A stretch of 64,000 bases of DNA, from the NCBI RefSeq assembly GCF_000686025.1, contig NZ_JMLQ01000002.1, positions 186,001 through 250,000 on the forward strand, given 5' to 3'. The notes under the pieces were generated by a model that saw only the letters and a program-made list of their open reading frames with translations, made no database searches and had not been told where the DNA came from. The stretch's first letter is position 1. Each line of letters opens with the position of its first letter. The stretch comes from Rhodococcus sp. UNC23MFCrub1.1 (GTDB taxonomy: Bacteria > Actinomycetota > Actinomycetes > Mycobacteriales > Mycobacteriaceae). A program made the translations under genes and the position numbers. Positions 28,101 through 35,108 of the stretch are shown here, piece after piece.

Positions 28101-30657
28101 GCTCGTCGCCTACGTCGTGCCCGCGCCGGGAGCGACGGTCGACACCGACCTGCTCCGAGCGGACGCGGCGCGCATCCTGCCGGCGTACATGGTGCCGGTC
28201 GTGGTCGTCCTGGACGCGCTGCCCGTCAGCGCGAGCGGCAAGCTCGATCGCTCGGCGCTGCCCGACCCGGTGGTGGACGTGCAGCGATACCGCGCACCGC
28301 GTACGCAGGAGCAACGCGTCGTGGCCGAGGTCCTCGCGGAACTCCTGGGCGTGGAGCGCGTCGGGCTCAATGACAACTTCTTCGCTCTCGGCGGGAACTC
28401 GCTGGTGGCGACCCGCGTCGCGGCCCGCATCGGAGACGAGCTGGGTGTGCGGGTGCCGTTGCGCGCCGTCTTCGACGCGGCCACGGTGGCAGACCTCGCG
28501 GACAGCCTCGACACCGTCGTCACCACCAGCCGACACCTGACGTCGACTCCCCGCCCCGAGGTCGTTCCTCTCGCTCCGGCACAGCAACGGCTCTGGCTCG
28601 CCAACCGTGTCGATCCGACGGCGGCGACCTACAACCTGCCGATGGGCCTGCGGCTCACGGGACCACTCGATGTGGATGCCCTGCGCGTCGCGGTCGACGA
28701 CGTCGTCGCCCGACACGAGACGCTGCGCACCGTCTACCCCGACGTCGACGGTCACGGGCGTCAGTCCGTGCTCGCACCGGTGGGCCGGCCGCTGACCCCG
28801 ATCCCGGTGACGGAGGCCGAGCTCGCGGCGCGTGTGGTGGCGGTGGCGACCACGCCGTTCGACGTGACGACGCAGGTGCCGCTGCGCGTCGAGTTGTTCC
28901 GCCTCGGCGACGAGGAGCACGTGCTCGTCGTGGTCGTGCACCACATCGCGGCCGACGGCTTCTCGATCGCGCCCCTCACCGTCGACGTCGTGACGGCATT
29001 CGCGTCGCGCACGGCGGGCGTGCTGCCGGCGTGGACGCCGCTCGAGGTCCAGTACGCGGACTACGCCCTGTGGCACCGCACGCTGCTGGGCGACCCGGCA
29101 GATCCCGAGTCGGTCTCGGCACGTCAGCTCGCCTACTGGCGCGAGACCCTGGCAGGGCTCCCTGGTGAGCTGTCCTTGCCGCAGGACCGTCCGCGTCCTC
29201 CGGCACCGTCCGGTGTGGGTGCCTCCGTGCGCTTCGAGATCCCGGCGCAGACGTACGAGCTGGTCCGCGATCTGGCGCGGGAGCGGCGCGCGACTCCGTT
29301 CATGGTGGTGCACGCGGCGCTGTCCGTCGCCCTGTCGCGCATCAGCGGGTCGACCGACATCTGCGTCGGCACCGCGGTGGCGGGTCGAGGCAGCGCCGAA
29401 CTCGATCCTCTGGTCGGCATGCTCGTGAACACCCTGGTGCTGCGCCTGGCGGTCGACGAGGACGCGTCCGTCGTCGATCTCGTCGACGATGCGCGGGGTG
29501 TCGCCCTCTCGGCGTTCGCCCACGCGGACGTGCCGTTCGACACCGTGGTCGACACGGTGGCGCCTGCGCGGTCGTCGTCGCTGTTCCGCGTGGCTCTGGC
29601 GTACCAGAACACCGAGCGTTCGGAGATCGATCTCGCGGGTCTGCACGTCGAGCAGTTGCAGAACCCGTTCGATCCCGCCCAGTTCGATCTCACGCTGACC
29701 ATCGAGGACTCGCCTCACCGCGAGCACTCGGACCCGGTGACCGGCATCGTCACCTATGCCACCGATCTGTTCGACGAGGCCACGGCGGCCACCTTCGCCA
29801 CCGTCTTCTCGTCCGCGCTCGACGCGGTGGTGGCGGATCCGGGCGGTGCCGTCTCCTCGATCGCCCTGGCCTCGGGCCCGTCGACCGACGCCGACAAGCC
29901 GGTGGCCGCGGCCGTGCAGACGAGTCGGCCGCAGCCCGTCGACCTGCCCTCGATGATCACCGCGTCCGTCGAGGCGGATCCGGGAGCTCCCGCGTACGCA
30001 CGGGGCGAGTTCGAGATCAGCTGGGCCGAGATGGACGCCCGGTCCAATCGCATCGCCCGGGTCCTGCTGGCCGAGGGGGGTGGCCCCGGCCGACCGGTGA
30101 CCCCGCTGGTCGAGGCACCCGAGGACAGGATCGCGGCGACCTGGGCCGCGGCGAAGATCGGCGCGACGCTGACGGACGCGGACACCGCGATCCGGGTGAC
30201 GTCCGACGACCGTTTCACGCAGGGCCCGGTCGGACCGCTGTCCGCCGCGGACGGCATCGTGTCCGCCGGTCCCGGCGATCCACTCGTCGCCCTGGGCGAT
30301 GCCACGCTGACGCACGCAGCGCTCGCCTCGTGCATCACCGCGGACAGTCTTCAGGTGACGTACGAATCGCGGGTGGCGGTGGCCGCCGGGGCGCCGCTGG
30401 ACCTCGAGGTGCTCGCCGTGGTGGTCGCTGCCGCGGCCGGAGCGACGACCGTGAGTCTCGACGCCTCCGACGATCTCGCCGACGCGCTCGCCGACGAGTG
30501 GGTCACCCATGTCGTGCTGTCCGAGTCCCAACTCGCGTCGCTCGACACGCAGGGACTGGACGACCTCGAGGTCATCGTCGTGAGCGATGCCGATCAGGCA
30601 CCCGCGACGCCGCCGCTGGACGTCACGGTGCTCACCGGGACGGCGCTGCGAGGCTAG
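22159..30657 (+). CDS. Non-ribosomal peptide synthetase, C-A-T-C-A-T-C plus remnant A domain
   Basis: A 2832-residue NRPS starting at GTG with GGAGGT 8 nt upstream. Layout by nucleotide: C1 22260-23600 at the very N terminus (possibly a starter or acyl-accepting C); A1 23610-25080 ([10 protein letters not shown]); carrier 25110-25340 (LGGNSL); C2 25400-26740 (HHISADG); A2 26800-28280 (TSGSTGVPKG); carrier 28290-28510; C3 28550-29870 (HHIAADG). The last 720 bp resemble only the N-terminal part of an adenylation domain: an A1-like ISWAEMDARSNRIARVLL is present, but the TSGSTGxPKG loop, YGPTE, the C-terminal subdomain and any carrier are missing. Hand-aligned pockets are DSFTVAAMI (T278, A301 and A322 as in phenylalanine-type codes) and DVWSFALVH (partly like EntF serine). 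There is no thioesterase, so the chain must pass to another protein. Its gene lies downstream of the thioesterase-bearing NRPS, so gene order is not collinear with assembly order if both act together. Confidence 0.93.
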   Translation: MQSFDTARVANRSVGIAEATDAEDDGAREDGPAPVLDAVPLTAAQRGIWFAQQLAGSVPVSIAHYVDLRGPVDAAALEAAMISVGRQFGSGFVRIVEEDGVPAQVVDLSITDTVRFLDLREDATPVETAIEWMRAECAAPLDMTSDRLVVTYLIRVEDERYLWYCRIHHIVLDGFGAMTMIRQVAAHYTALVEGREPTPTRAGDLRTVYDDDVAYRESTRFENDRRHWAEKFETLPTGVSFVDSTAPVSVPCRAASGRTPVEVAESLAKGVDSLGTTTVTLAIAAFSAFVSRTTGTTDVVLSLPVSGRASAVLRRSGGMVSNVVPLVVRVDAAATVSDVIDRVQRELTGALRRQRYRHEDIRRDAGEMTNTRGLFGPTVNLMMFDNEIVLGDVRGSYHVLTTGPVEDLSINLYPAPGDGDELQIDFESNPNLYTQQRVEDLRSRFLDYLRRFSHSAADGRVLDIEVLSPHERATLVPARGASSVRPRRFVDVIDDAVAGSPDAIAVETAHGALTYAQMDASANRIARLLVSRGAGPETTVAIALPRSLHSILSTWAVARTGAAFLPIDPALPTARILHLVSDSGAVLGITDTTRAGSLPDALDWLAIDAVETDRLVSQYSPARVTDAHRLSPIQLETPAWMIYTSGSTGLPKGVVVGNGGVANLTRDIALRLDVESSSRVLALASPSFDSSLFEMLSALSRSATLVVSPADVFGGEELARYLSEKAVTHVTITPAALASVDPDGLDHVQHVVTAGEACPPDLVARWGTGRRMYNAYGPTEITMISHMSRPLDPAAPITVGRLVRGASCLVLDPWLRPVPEGVVGELYLSGPSVARGYVHAPGVTSGRFVASPYEPGARMYRTGDLVRWSADTEIAYVGRADFQIKIRGMRVELGEVDAVLSMHESVRASVTIAHRPSSGSLALASYVVLQDGRTVDSDEIHRFAVQSLPSHMVPSSVMVLDALPITVQGKIDRRSLPEPVVEVHEFRAPSMPVEEIVASVFGELLGVDRVGRDDDFFALGGNSLIATRAVARLGKALDTTVTVRTLFEAPSVAALAARVQFESGVPPRPPLVRRTAADSDALEDAPPLSYAQRRMWFLNRFDPTSAAYNIPFAVRLVGDLDVPALQVAMLDVIDRHESLRTMYPDTPNGPVQLALTAESIVPDLTPVDVHENALPSAVAALAGRAFDVTEEVPVAATLFRTEYDTHVLAVVVHHISADGASMAPLARDLMAAYSARVSWFAPTWAPLPVQYADFSVWQRDALGDENDPESVIAQQERYWLTALADLPDELPFPVDRSRPTEPTYAGASHTFSIEPELHAALVDVARAHSSTLFMVVHSILAIVLARHSGTDDVTVGTPVAGRGDAAVDDMIGMFVNTLALRTRVDVGAGYRDLLAHIREQDLGAFAHADVPFERLVEVIDPPRSRARHPIFQVLLSFQNLGQAHFELTDLRLETVEFDLGVAKFDLQFTLVDSLTPLGAPDGLAATIAYATDLFDRETIGSLAERFVAVARAVAADPDVVLDEIDLLGGVERERVTAPVLPEGTTEAVSLTSRFRRRAAENPDATALVDAAGSHTYGDFAARVNRVARSLVERGVGPEVAVVVALPRSVDALVAVYAVLEAGGAYVPVDPEQPAARIDQIVAATAARCVVVAEPDALPVAGERAVSLATLDDPSVSSAPLTDTDRTGSVRAGTTAYVIFTSGSTGVPKGVSVPHGAVTHQVDWFARTYALTENDVVLAKTPMTFDVSVWEMFATLAVGGTLAVADADGHRDPEYLMRAISRYGVTAVSFVPSMFAVFTEAADDYACRSLRLVFLAGEALGRAAVDTFREKCDIDVHNLYGPTEFAVHATAHPVGRGEPPSVPIGIPVDGTAALVLDGRFRPVPDGVVGELYLCGVQAARGYHGRPDLTADRFVALPGHDGARMYRTGDLARWNHHGHLEFAGRVDHQVKLRGLRIELGEVEAAVSASSRVARSVAIVRDDTLVAYVVPAPGATVDTDLLRADAARILPAYMVPVVVVLDALPVSASGKLDRSALPDPVVDVQRYRAPRTQEQRVVAEVLAELLGVERVGLNDNFFALGGNSLVATRVAARIGDELGVRVPLRAVFDAATVADLADSLDTVVTTSRHLTSTPRPEVVPLAPAQQRLWLANRVDPTAATYNLPMGLRLTGPLDVDALRVAVDDVVARHETLRTVYPDVDGHGRQSVLAPVGRPLTPIPVTEAELAARVVAVATTPFDVTTQVPLRVELFRLGDEEHVLVVVVHHIAADGFSIAPLTVDVVTAFASRTAGVLPAWTPLEVQYADYALWHRTLLGDPADPESVSARQLAYWRETLAGLPGELSLPQDRPRPPAPSGVGASVRFEIPAQTYELVRDLARERRATPFMVVHAALSVALSRISGSTDICVGTAVAGRGSAELDPLVGMLVNTLVLRLAVDEDASVVDLVDDARGVALSAFAHADVPFDTVVDTVAPARSSSLFRVALAYQNTERSEIDLAGLHVEQLQNPFDPAQFDLTLTIEDSPHREHSDPVTGIVTYATDLFDEATAATFATVFSSALDAVVADPGGAVSSIALASGPSTDADKPVAAAVQTSRPQPVDLPSMITASVEADPGAPAYARGEFEISWAEMDARSNRIARVLLAEGGGPGRPVTPLVEAPEDRIAATWAAAKIGATLTDADTAIRVTSDDRFTQGPVGPLSAADGIVSAGPGDPLVALGDATLTHAALASCITADSLQVTYESRVAVAAGAPLDLEVLAVVVAAAAGATTVSLDASDDLADALADEWVTHVVLSESQLASLDTQGLDDLEVIVVSDADQAPATPPLDVTVLTGTALRG

Positions 30658-32096
30658 TCGGTGTCGACGCTCGCGGGGGCCGCTGCGCGCGGCGCGGCGA
30701 CGTCGTCGAGCGTGGCCGCCGCGAGCGCGTCCACGGCGTCCCGGATCATCGCGCAGTAGCGGTCCGGCTCCGCCATCATGGTCGACTCGACCGTCACGGT
30801 GAGTGCCAGACGGTCGCCGAGCGAGGTGATGTGGTGGATGAGTCCCATGCCGTCGACCGTGGGCATCGGCATGAACGCGGCCACCGCGCGGGCGCCCAGG
30901 AACCACAGGTCGTCGCTTCCGTGCGGCATGTTCGACACCACGGTGGTGGACGGCACTGTCGGACGGTCGTGAGGAGCCAGGGTGGACAGGGCGCCGATCG
31001 CCCGCAGGAGGAGGGGCGGGGCGACGTCGAAAGGGCTGACCTCGTGCCGAGACGTCAGATCCTGCACCCGCCTCTTGGCGTCGGCAGCCGAAGCGTGCAC
31101 AGCGCGGAGGCGCAGGAGCGGGTCGACGACCGTGGTGTGCAGGTCGACGTCCGCGAACGTGGTCTGATTCGCCGCTGCGGTGTCGTGGGTCGCGTGGATG
31201 TCGAGCGGCATGGTCGTGCTCAAGGTGGCCGCAGGGTGTTCCCCTGCCTCGTCGAGGAACCGGGTGAGTGCCAGGGAGACCGCCGTGAGCAGCACGTCGT
31301 TCACGGTGATTCCAGGAACGGCTCGCGAGATCGTCCGGACGTGTGCGAGGTCCAGCCAGACGATCCGGACGCGGTGGTCGAGTGCGATCCGGGCGTTGAA
31401 GCGGGTCGCGGGCCGCGGTGGCCGCGGTGTCTCGGGGGCAGCCCGGCGCACGGCCGCCATCGTCCGGACGAACATCGCCGTCCGGCGGGGCATCGTGGCG
31501 GCGTCCTTCCACAGCGGCGGAATCGGGCCCGGAACCGCGGTTCCGCGGCGCTCCGCGACACGTCCGTCGTGCGAGAGGTCGGGAGACGCGAACAGGGCTC
31601 GGACCACGGCCACCAGCCCCAACCCGTCCATCGACGCGTGATGGACCTTGATCACCACCGCGGTCGCGCCCTCCGGAAGGTGCGGCACGCCGTGGATGCC
31701 CGTCAGGACGTGCAGTTCCCACCCCGACGACGCCAGCGTCATCGGAGTGGCCATGACCCGAGCGATGTGGCGCTCGACGGGGTCCCATCCCGGTCGATCG
31801 ATCGAAGTGACGACGACGTGGTCGTCGAGGTCCACGTCGCCGGTCACCCAGAACGGGTCACCGAGATCGCCGGCGCGCCGTCGGAGCCGCCGGCGGAACA
31901 CGGGGGAGACGTCGAGACGTCCACGCATCCACGCGCACACCGTGGCGTGGGTCGGGGATGCTCCCATCGTGCCGGCGGCGTCGAACACCATCACGTCGAC
32001 GAGGTTGGCGATCACCCGCTCGCTCTCGGCGAGGACGTTGATCGCGTCCCGGGGTGATACTCGAACGCCGATGAAGGGCTGTCGGAATCGTGTCAC
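30654..32096 (-). CDS. WS/DGAT-family acyltransferase (copy 2)
   Basis: A 480-residue protein with the catalytic HHASMDG near residues 152-158 and the family helix NDVLLTAVSLAL. The GTG start at 32096 has GAGGA about 8 nt upstream, and its VTRFRQ opening parallels that of copy 1. The gene is convergent with the second NRPS: the two TAG stops share a CTAG palindrome, a 3-bp overlap. It lies 145 bp downstream of the ABC exporter operon on the same strand. An accC-type palindromic element lies about 75 bp upstream of the start. Probable acyl-CoA-dependent O-acyltransferase; the substrate is unknown. Confidence 0.85.
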   Translation of the reverse strand: MTRFRQPFIGVRVSPRDAINVLAESERVIANLVDVMVFDAAGTMGASPTHATVCAWMRGRLDVSPVFRRRLRRRAGDLGDPFWVTGDVDLDDHVVVTSIDRPGWDPVERHIARVMATPMTLASSGWELHVLTGIHGVPHLPEGATAVVIKVHHASMDGLGLVAVVRALFASPDLSHDGRVAERRGTAVPGPIPPLWKDAATMPRRTAMFVRTMAAVRRAAPETPRPPRPATRFNARIALDHRVRIVWLDLAHVRTISRAVPGITVNDVLLTAVSLALTRFLDEAGEHPAATLSTTMPLDIHATHDTAAANQTTFADVDLHTTVVDPLLRLRAVHASAADAKRRVQDLTSRHEVSPFDVAPPLLLRAIGALSTLAPHDRPTVPSTTVVSNMPHGSDDLWFLGARAVAAFMPMPTVDGMGLIHHITSLGDRLALTVTVESTMMAEPDRYCAMIRDAVDALAAATLDDVAAPRAAAPASVDTD

Positions 32097-32171
32097 GGCG
32101 TCGGTCCTCGCGTTCGGCCACTGCGCCGACCAGCATCCGCGGGCCGCGCCTACAGCGACTACATTGCCGGA

Positions 32172-32185
32172 ACCGAGCGTTCTGT
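32172..32185. promoter_or_regulatory. Candidate operator (ACCGAGCGTTCTGT) upstream of acyltransferase copy 2
   Basis: A 14-bp imperfect palindrome that differs by one base from the element at 37629-37642, which lies upstream of acyltransferase copy 3. Both sit 40-90 bp before the start of a minus-strand WS/DGAT gene. This is compatible with binding of a dimeric repressor such as a TetR-family protein, but no regulator gene is present in the window. Confidence 0.35.
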
Positions 32186-32240
32186 TACGCCCTTTTCGGG
32201 CCGATCGGGCGGCCATTGTGACCGGCCGGTCGCGGCAGCG

Positions 32241-33086
32241 TCAGAACGTCTCGGCGGCGCGACGGTACCCACGCACCGCAGGCCCCACGAACACCAGGAA
32301 CAACCCGAACGACCAGGCCAGCGACTGCAACAGCGGGGAGGTGACCGGGCCACCGAGTGTGAGGCCCTTCATCGAATCGACCGCACAGGAGATGGGGTTG
32401 TGCTCGACGAACGGTTGCAACCACGTCGGATAGGCCCGCGTCGGGACGAAACCGGAATTGAAGAACATGAGAATGGTGAACACCATTCCGACGGCCTCGA
32501 CCAGAGGGAAGGTGGTGGTCACGATCGCGGCCGAGGTGACGAACACCGCGAACCCGAGGCCGAACGCCAGCGGCACGAGCATCGCCAGCACGCCCGGAAC
32601 GGGCCCCTGCTCGAACCGGAAGCCGAGCGTGAACCCGACGACGACGATGAGCAACGTCGTGGTGACGATGCGGGCGGTCTCGGCCAGGAGTCGACCCACC
32701 AGACCCGCGGCGCGGTGCACCGGCAGGGTCTGGAAGCGGGACACCAGACCGGCCGCACGCTCTCGGCGCAGACCCACCGCGCTCGCGAGCGACCCGGACA
32801 TGGCGGCGACCATGGCGATCAGCGGGACGGTGCCGAAGATGCTGTTCTCTCCGGTGGCCGCCGACACGGAGTTGCCGAGCACCGTGCGGAGCATGAGAAG
32901 GAAGACCACCGGGTACACGACGGCCTGGATGATGGTGAGCGGATCGCGAGCCCAGCGACGGAGCAGGCGGCCACAGTGCAGCACGCTCTGCGACGCCAGC
33001 CCGGCGAGGCTGCGTTCGCCCACGAGGCGTTCCGGTTCGGGGAGCGCGCGCAGATCGAAGCGGGGTTCGGACGCGGTGTCGGTCAT
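32241..33086 (-). CDS. ABC-2 type transporter permease (second of two)
   Basis: A 281-residue integral membrane protein with about six hydrophobic segments and the layout of DrrB-like ABC-2 exporters, ending near the motif GYRRAAETF. The ATG at 33086 overlaps the stop of the preceding permease (ATGA), which indicates translational coupling. It presumably forms a heterodimer with the product of 33083-33883 and is energised by the ATPase at 33880-34878. Position between NRPS and acyltransferase genes points to export of the lipopeptide-like product; this is inference. DrrA/B-type systems also export mycobacterial lipids such as phthiocerol dimycocerosate. Confidence 0.85.
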   Translation of the reverse strand: MTDTASEPRFDLRALPEPERLVGERSLAGLASQSVLHCGRLLRRWARDPLTIIQAVVYPVVFLLMLRTVLGNSVSAATGENSIFGTVPLIAMVAAMSGSLASAVGLRRERAAGLVSRFQTLPVHRAAGLVGRLLAETARIVTTTLLIVVVGFTLGFRFEQGPVPGVLAMLVPLAFGLGFAVFVTSAAIVTTTFPLVEAVGMVFTILMFFNSGFVPTRAYPTWLQPFVEHNPISCAVDSMKGLTLGGPVTSPLLQSLAWSFGLFLVFVGPAVRGYRRAAETF

Positions 33087-33883
33087 GATCGCCTCGTGCT
33101 GGCCCAGACCGCGAGCGGTACGAGGACCACGATGAGGCCCACCGCCCAGGCGATCGCCGGCCACAGTGTCGCGGAGTTGACGCCCCCTTCGGCCATGTCA
33201 CGCATGGCCTTCGAGAAGAGGGAGATGGGCTGGTTGCGGACGAACGGACGGATCCATTCGGGGAAGCCTGTCTCGGGAACGAAGCCCGACGACAACATGC
33301 CGAGGATCAGCTGGGGCAGGGTCAGTGCCTGGCTGGTGGCCTCGGGGGACCGGGACAACGATCCGATCGCGTCGCCGCCCGTGGTCAGCGCCGCGCCGAC
33401 GAGGAGTGCGAACAGCATGAAGATGACGGCGTCGTCGAGTCCTGCCTGGAATCGGAACCCGATGAGGGAGCCGTAGACCAGCGCGGCTATCAGGGAGAGA
33501 CTCGCGTGCACCAGGTTGGCCGTCGCTCTCGACAGCAGCGGTACCCACGGGGTGACCGGCATCGTCTGCAGACGGGTGGTCATACCCGACTGACCCTCGA
33601 TGGCAGCACGCTGCGCTGCGGAGATGGCAGTGAACGCCATGGCCTGCAGGCAGATGATCGGCATGAGGAACTGGGCGTAGTCCAGGCCCTGGAACTGCAT
33701 GACGAGCCGGAGCGGCAGGTAGAAGCCGACCGTGTAGACGGCCGGGGCGACCACGGCGACCACGAGGCTGCCGGACCTGGCCATCGATCCCAGGGACCGT
33801 CCGGACAGGCTCGCCCACTGCTTGAACGCCGTGGGTTCCGGTGCTCGGTGCGAGGCACGTCCTGCGTCTCGGGTGGCCGTCAC
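33083..33883 (-). CDS. ABC-2 type transporter permease (first of two)
   Basis: A 266-residue polytopic membrane protein. After a hydrophilic N terminus of about 35 residues there are some six membrane segments, with a conserved ABC-2 pattern near SSGFVPETGFPEWIRPFV that is mirrored by NSGFVPTRAYPTWLQPFV in the partner permease. The two permeases are therefore diverged paralogues. It starts at GTG (33883), overlapping the stop of the ATPase gene (GTGA). It is the middle gene of the three-gene exporter operon. Confidence 0.85.
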   Translation of the reverse strand: MTATRDAGRASHRAPEPTAFKQWASLSGRSLGSMARSGSLVVAVVAPAVYTVGFYLPLRLVMQFQGLDYAQFLMPIICLQAMAFTAISAAQRAAIEGQSGMTTRLQTMPVTPWVPLLSRATANLVHASLSLIAALVYGSLIGFRFQAGLDDAVIFMLFALLVGAALTTGGDAIGSLSRSPEATSQALTLPQLILGMLSSGFVPETGFPEWIRPFVRNQPISLFSKAMRDMAEGGVNSATLWPAIAWAVGLIVVLVPLAVWASTRRS

Positions 33884-34878
33884 GAGGGTGCGCCCGAGCC
33901 GATGGCGGGTTCGGCCGGAGCCGCATCACCCTGCGACTGACCGGTGAGGCTCAGGAACACGTCGTCGAGGGACGGCCGGCGCAGACCGATGTCGGACAGT
34001 TCGATGCCCGCGGCGTCGAGCCTCTTCAGCGCCTCGGCCAGCGTGCCGGGGCCGTCCGGTGCGGGAATGATGATGCTGTCGCCCTGCAGGTCGGCGGCGC
34101 TGAAGGTGGGCGGAAGCAGACCGGCGAGAGCATCTGCGGCGCGGCGCAGTTCGGTGGGATCCAGCGGGCTGATGTGGCAGTAGTTGCCGCCCGTCATCGA
34201 CTTCAACTCGTCGGCCGTGCCCTGCGCGATGACCCGACCGCGATCGATGACGATGATGCTGTCGCTGAGAACGTCGGCTTCCTCGAGGTACTGCGTGGTC
34301 AGCAGCGTCGTGATGCCCTGGTCTCGCAGCGACGACACGAGTGACCACACCGCCTTGCGGCTGCGCGGGTCGAGTCCTGTGGTCGGCTCGTCGAGGAACA
34401 CGACCTTCGGACGCACCACGAGACCGCACGCGATGTCGATGCGTCGACGCATACCGCCGGAGTAGCCGCGGACCTGTCGATCCCCGGCCTCGATCAGGTC
34501 GAAGTCGTTGAGAAGGTTCTCCGCGCGCACACGGGCCGACTTCTTCGTCAGTCCCATGAGACGACCGAAGAGGACGAGGTTCTCCCGGCCGGTCAGGGCG
34601 TCGTCGAGAGCGGCGTACTGACCCGTCATGAGGATGGAACGCCGGACGGCCGCAGGATCCTGCGCCACGTCGTGGCCTGACACCACCGCACGTCCGCGAT
34701 CCGGTCGGACCAGCGTCGCGAGCACCTTCACGGTGGTGGTCTTCCCGGCGCCGTTGGGCCCGAGAACTCCGAGGATGGAGCCGGTGGGAACGCTGAAATC
34801 GATGCCGCGCAGTGCGTCAACCGTTCCGAAGGACTTGTGAACGTCCTCTACGAGTACGGCTGTGTCGTCTGATGGCAT
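33880..34878 (-). CDS. ABC transporter ATP-binding protein, DrrA-like
   Basis: A 332-residue nucleotide-binding subunit with Walker A GPNGAGKTT, signature RGYSGGMRRR, Walker B VVFLDEPTTGLD and the switch region LLTTQYLEEAD. The C-terminal extension of about 90 residues (LRRPSLDDVFLSLTGQ) is typical of the daunorubicin-resistance DrrA family. It is the first gene of the exporter operon, with both permeases following at 4-bp overlaps. It powers efflux across the cytoplasmic membrane. The surrounding NRPS and acyltransferase genes suggest an acylated peptide substrate, which is inferred and not shown. Confidence 0.92.
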   Translation of the reverse strand: MPSDDTAVLVEDVHKSFGTVDALRGIDFSVPTGSILGVLGPNGAGKTTTVKVLATLVRPDRGRAVVSGHDVAQDPAAVRRSILMTGQYAALDDALTGRENLVLFGRLMGLTKKSARVRAENLLNDFDLIEAGDRQVRGYSGGMRRRIDIACGLVVRPKVVFLDEPTTGLDPRSRKAVWSLVSSLRDQGITTLLTTQYLEEADVLSDSIIVIDRGRVIAQGTADELKSMTGGNYCHISPLDPTELRRAADALAGLLPPTFSAADLQGDSIIIPAPDGPGTLAEALKRLDAAGIELSDIGLRRPSLDDVFLSLTGQSQGDAAPAEPAIGSGAPS

Positions 34879-35108
34879 TGGTCTCCACTGTCGTCGGGTG
34901 CGGTGTCGTCAGTGCTCGTCGCTCGAGAGCGATCATGCCCGACCGAGTCGGTCGCGGAGCGACGTGTCGAGCGTGCGGCACTGTCGAAGTCATCCCGCGA
35001 ACCCCGACCGATGTTACTTCTTCCACGTGGGAGCCGTGGTGGTGGACCGAGTCCGACCACGTCCGAGGACGCGGCCGAACCCGTTTCGACTGTGTGGTGG
35101 CAGGTGAG
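34879..35108 (-). promoter_or_regulatory. Likely promoter region of the ABC exporter operon
   Basis: These 230 bp separate the exporter operon from the upstream same-strand gene. On the minus strand there is a TAnnnT-type -10 candidate, TAACAT, at 35016-35011, but no clear -35 at the right distance. I see no coding sequence here. Confidence 0.3.
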
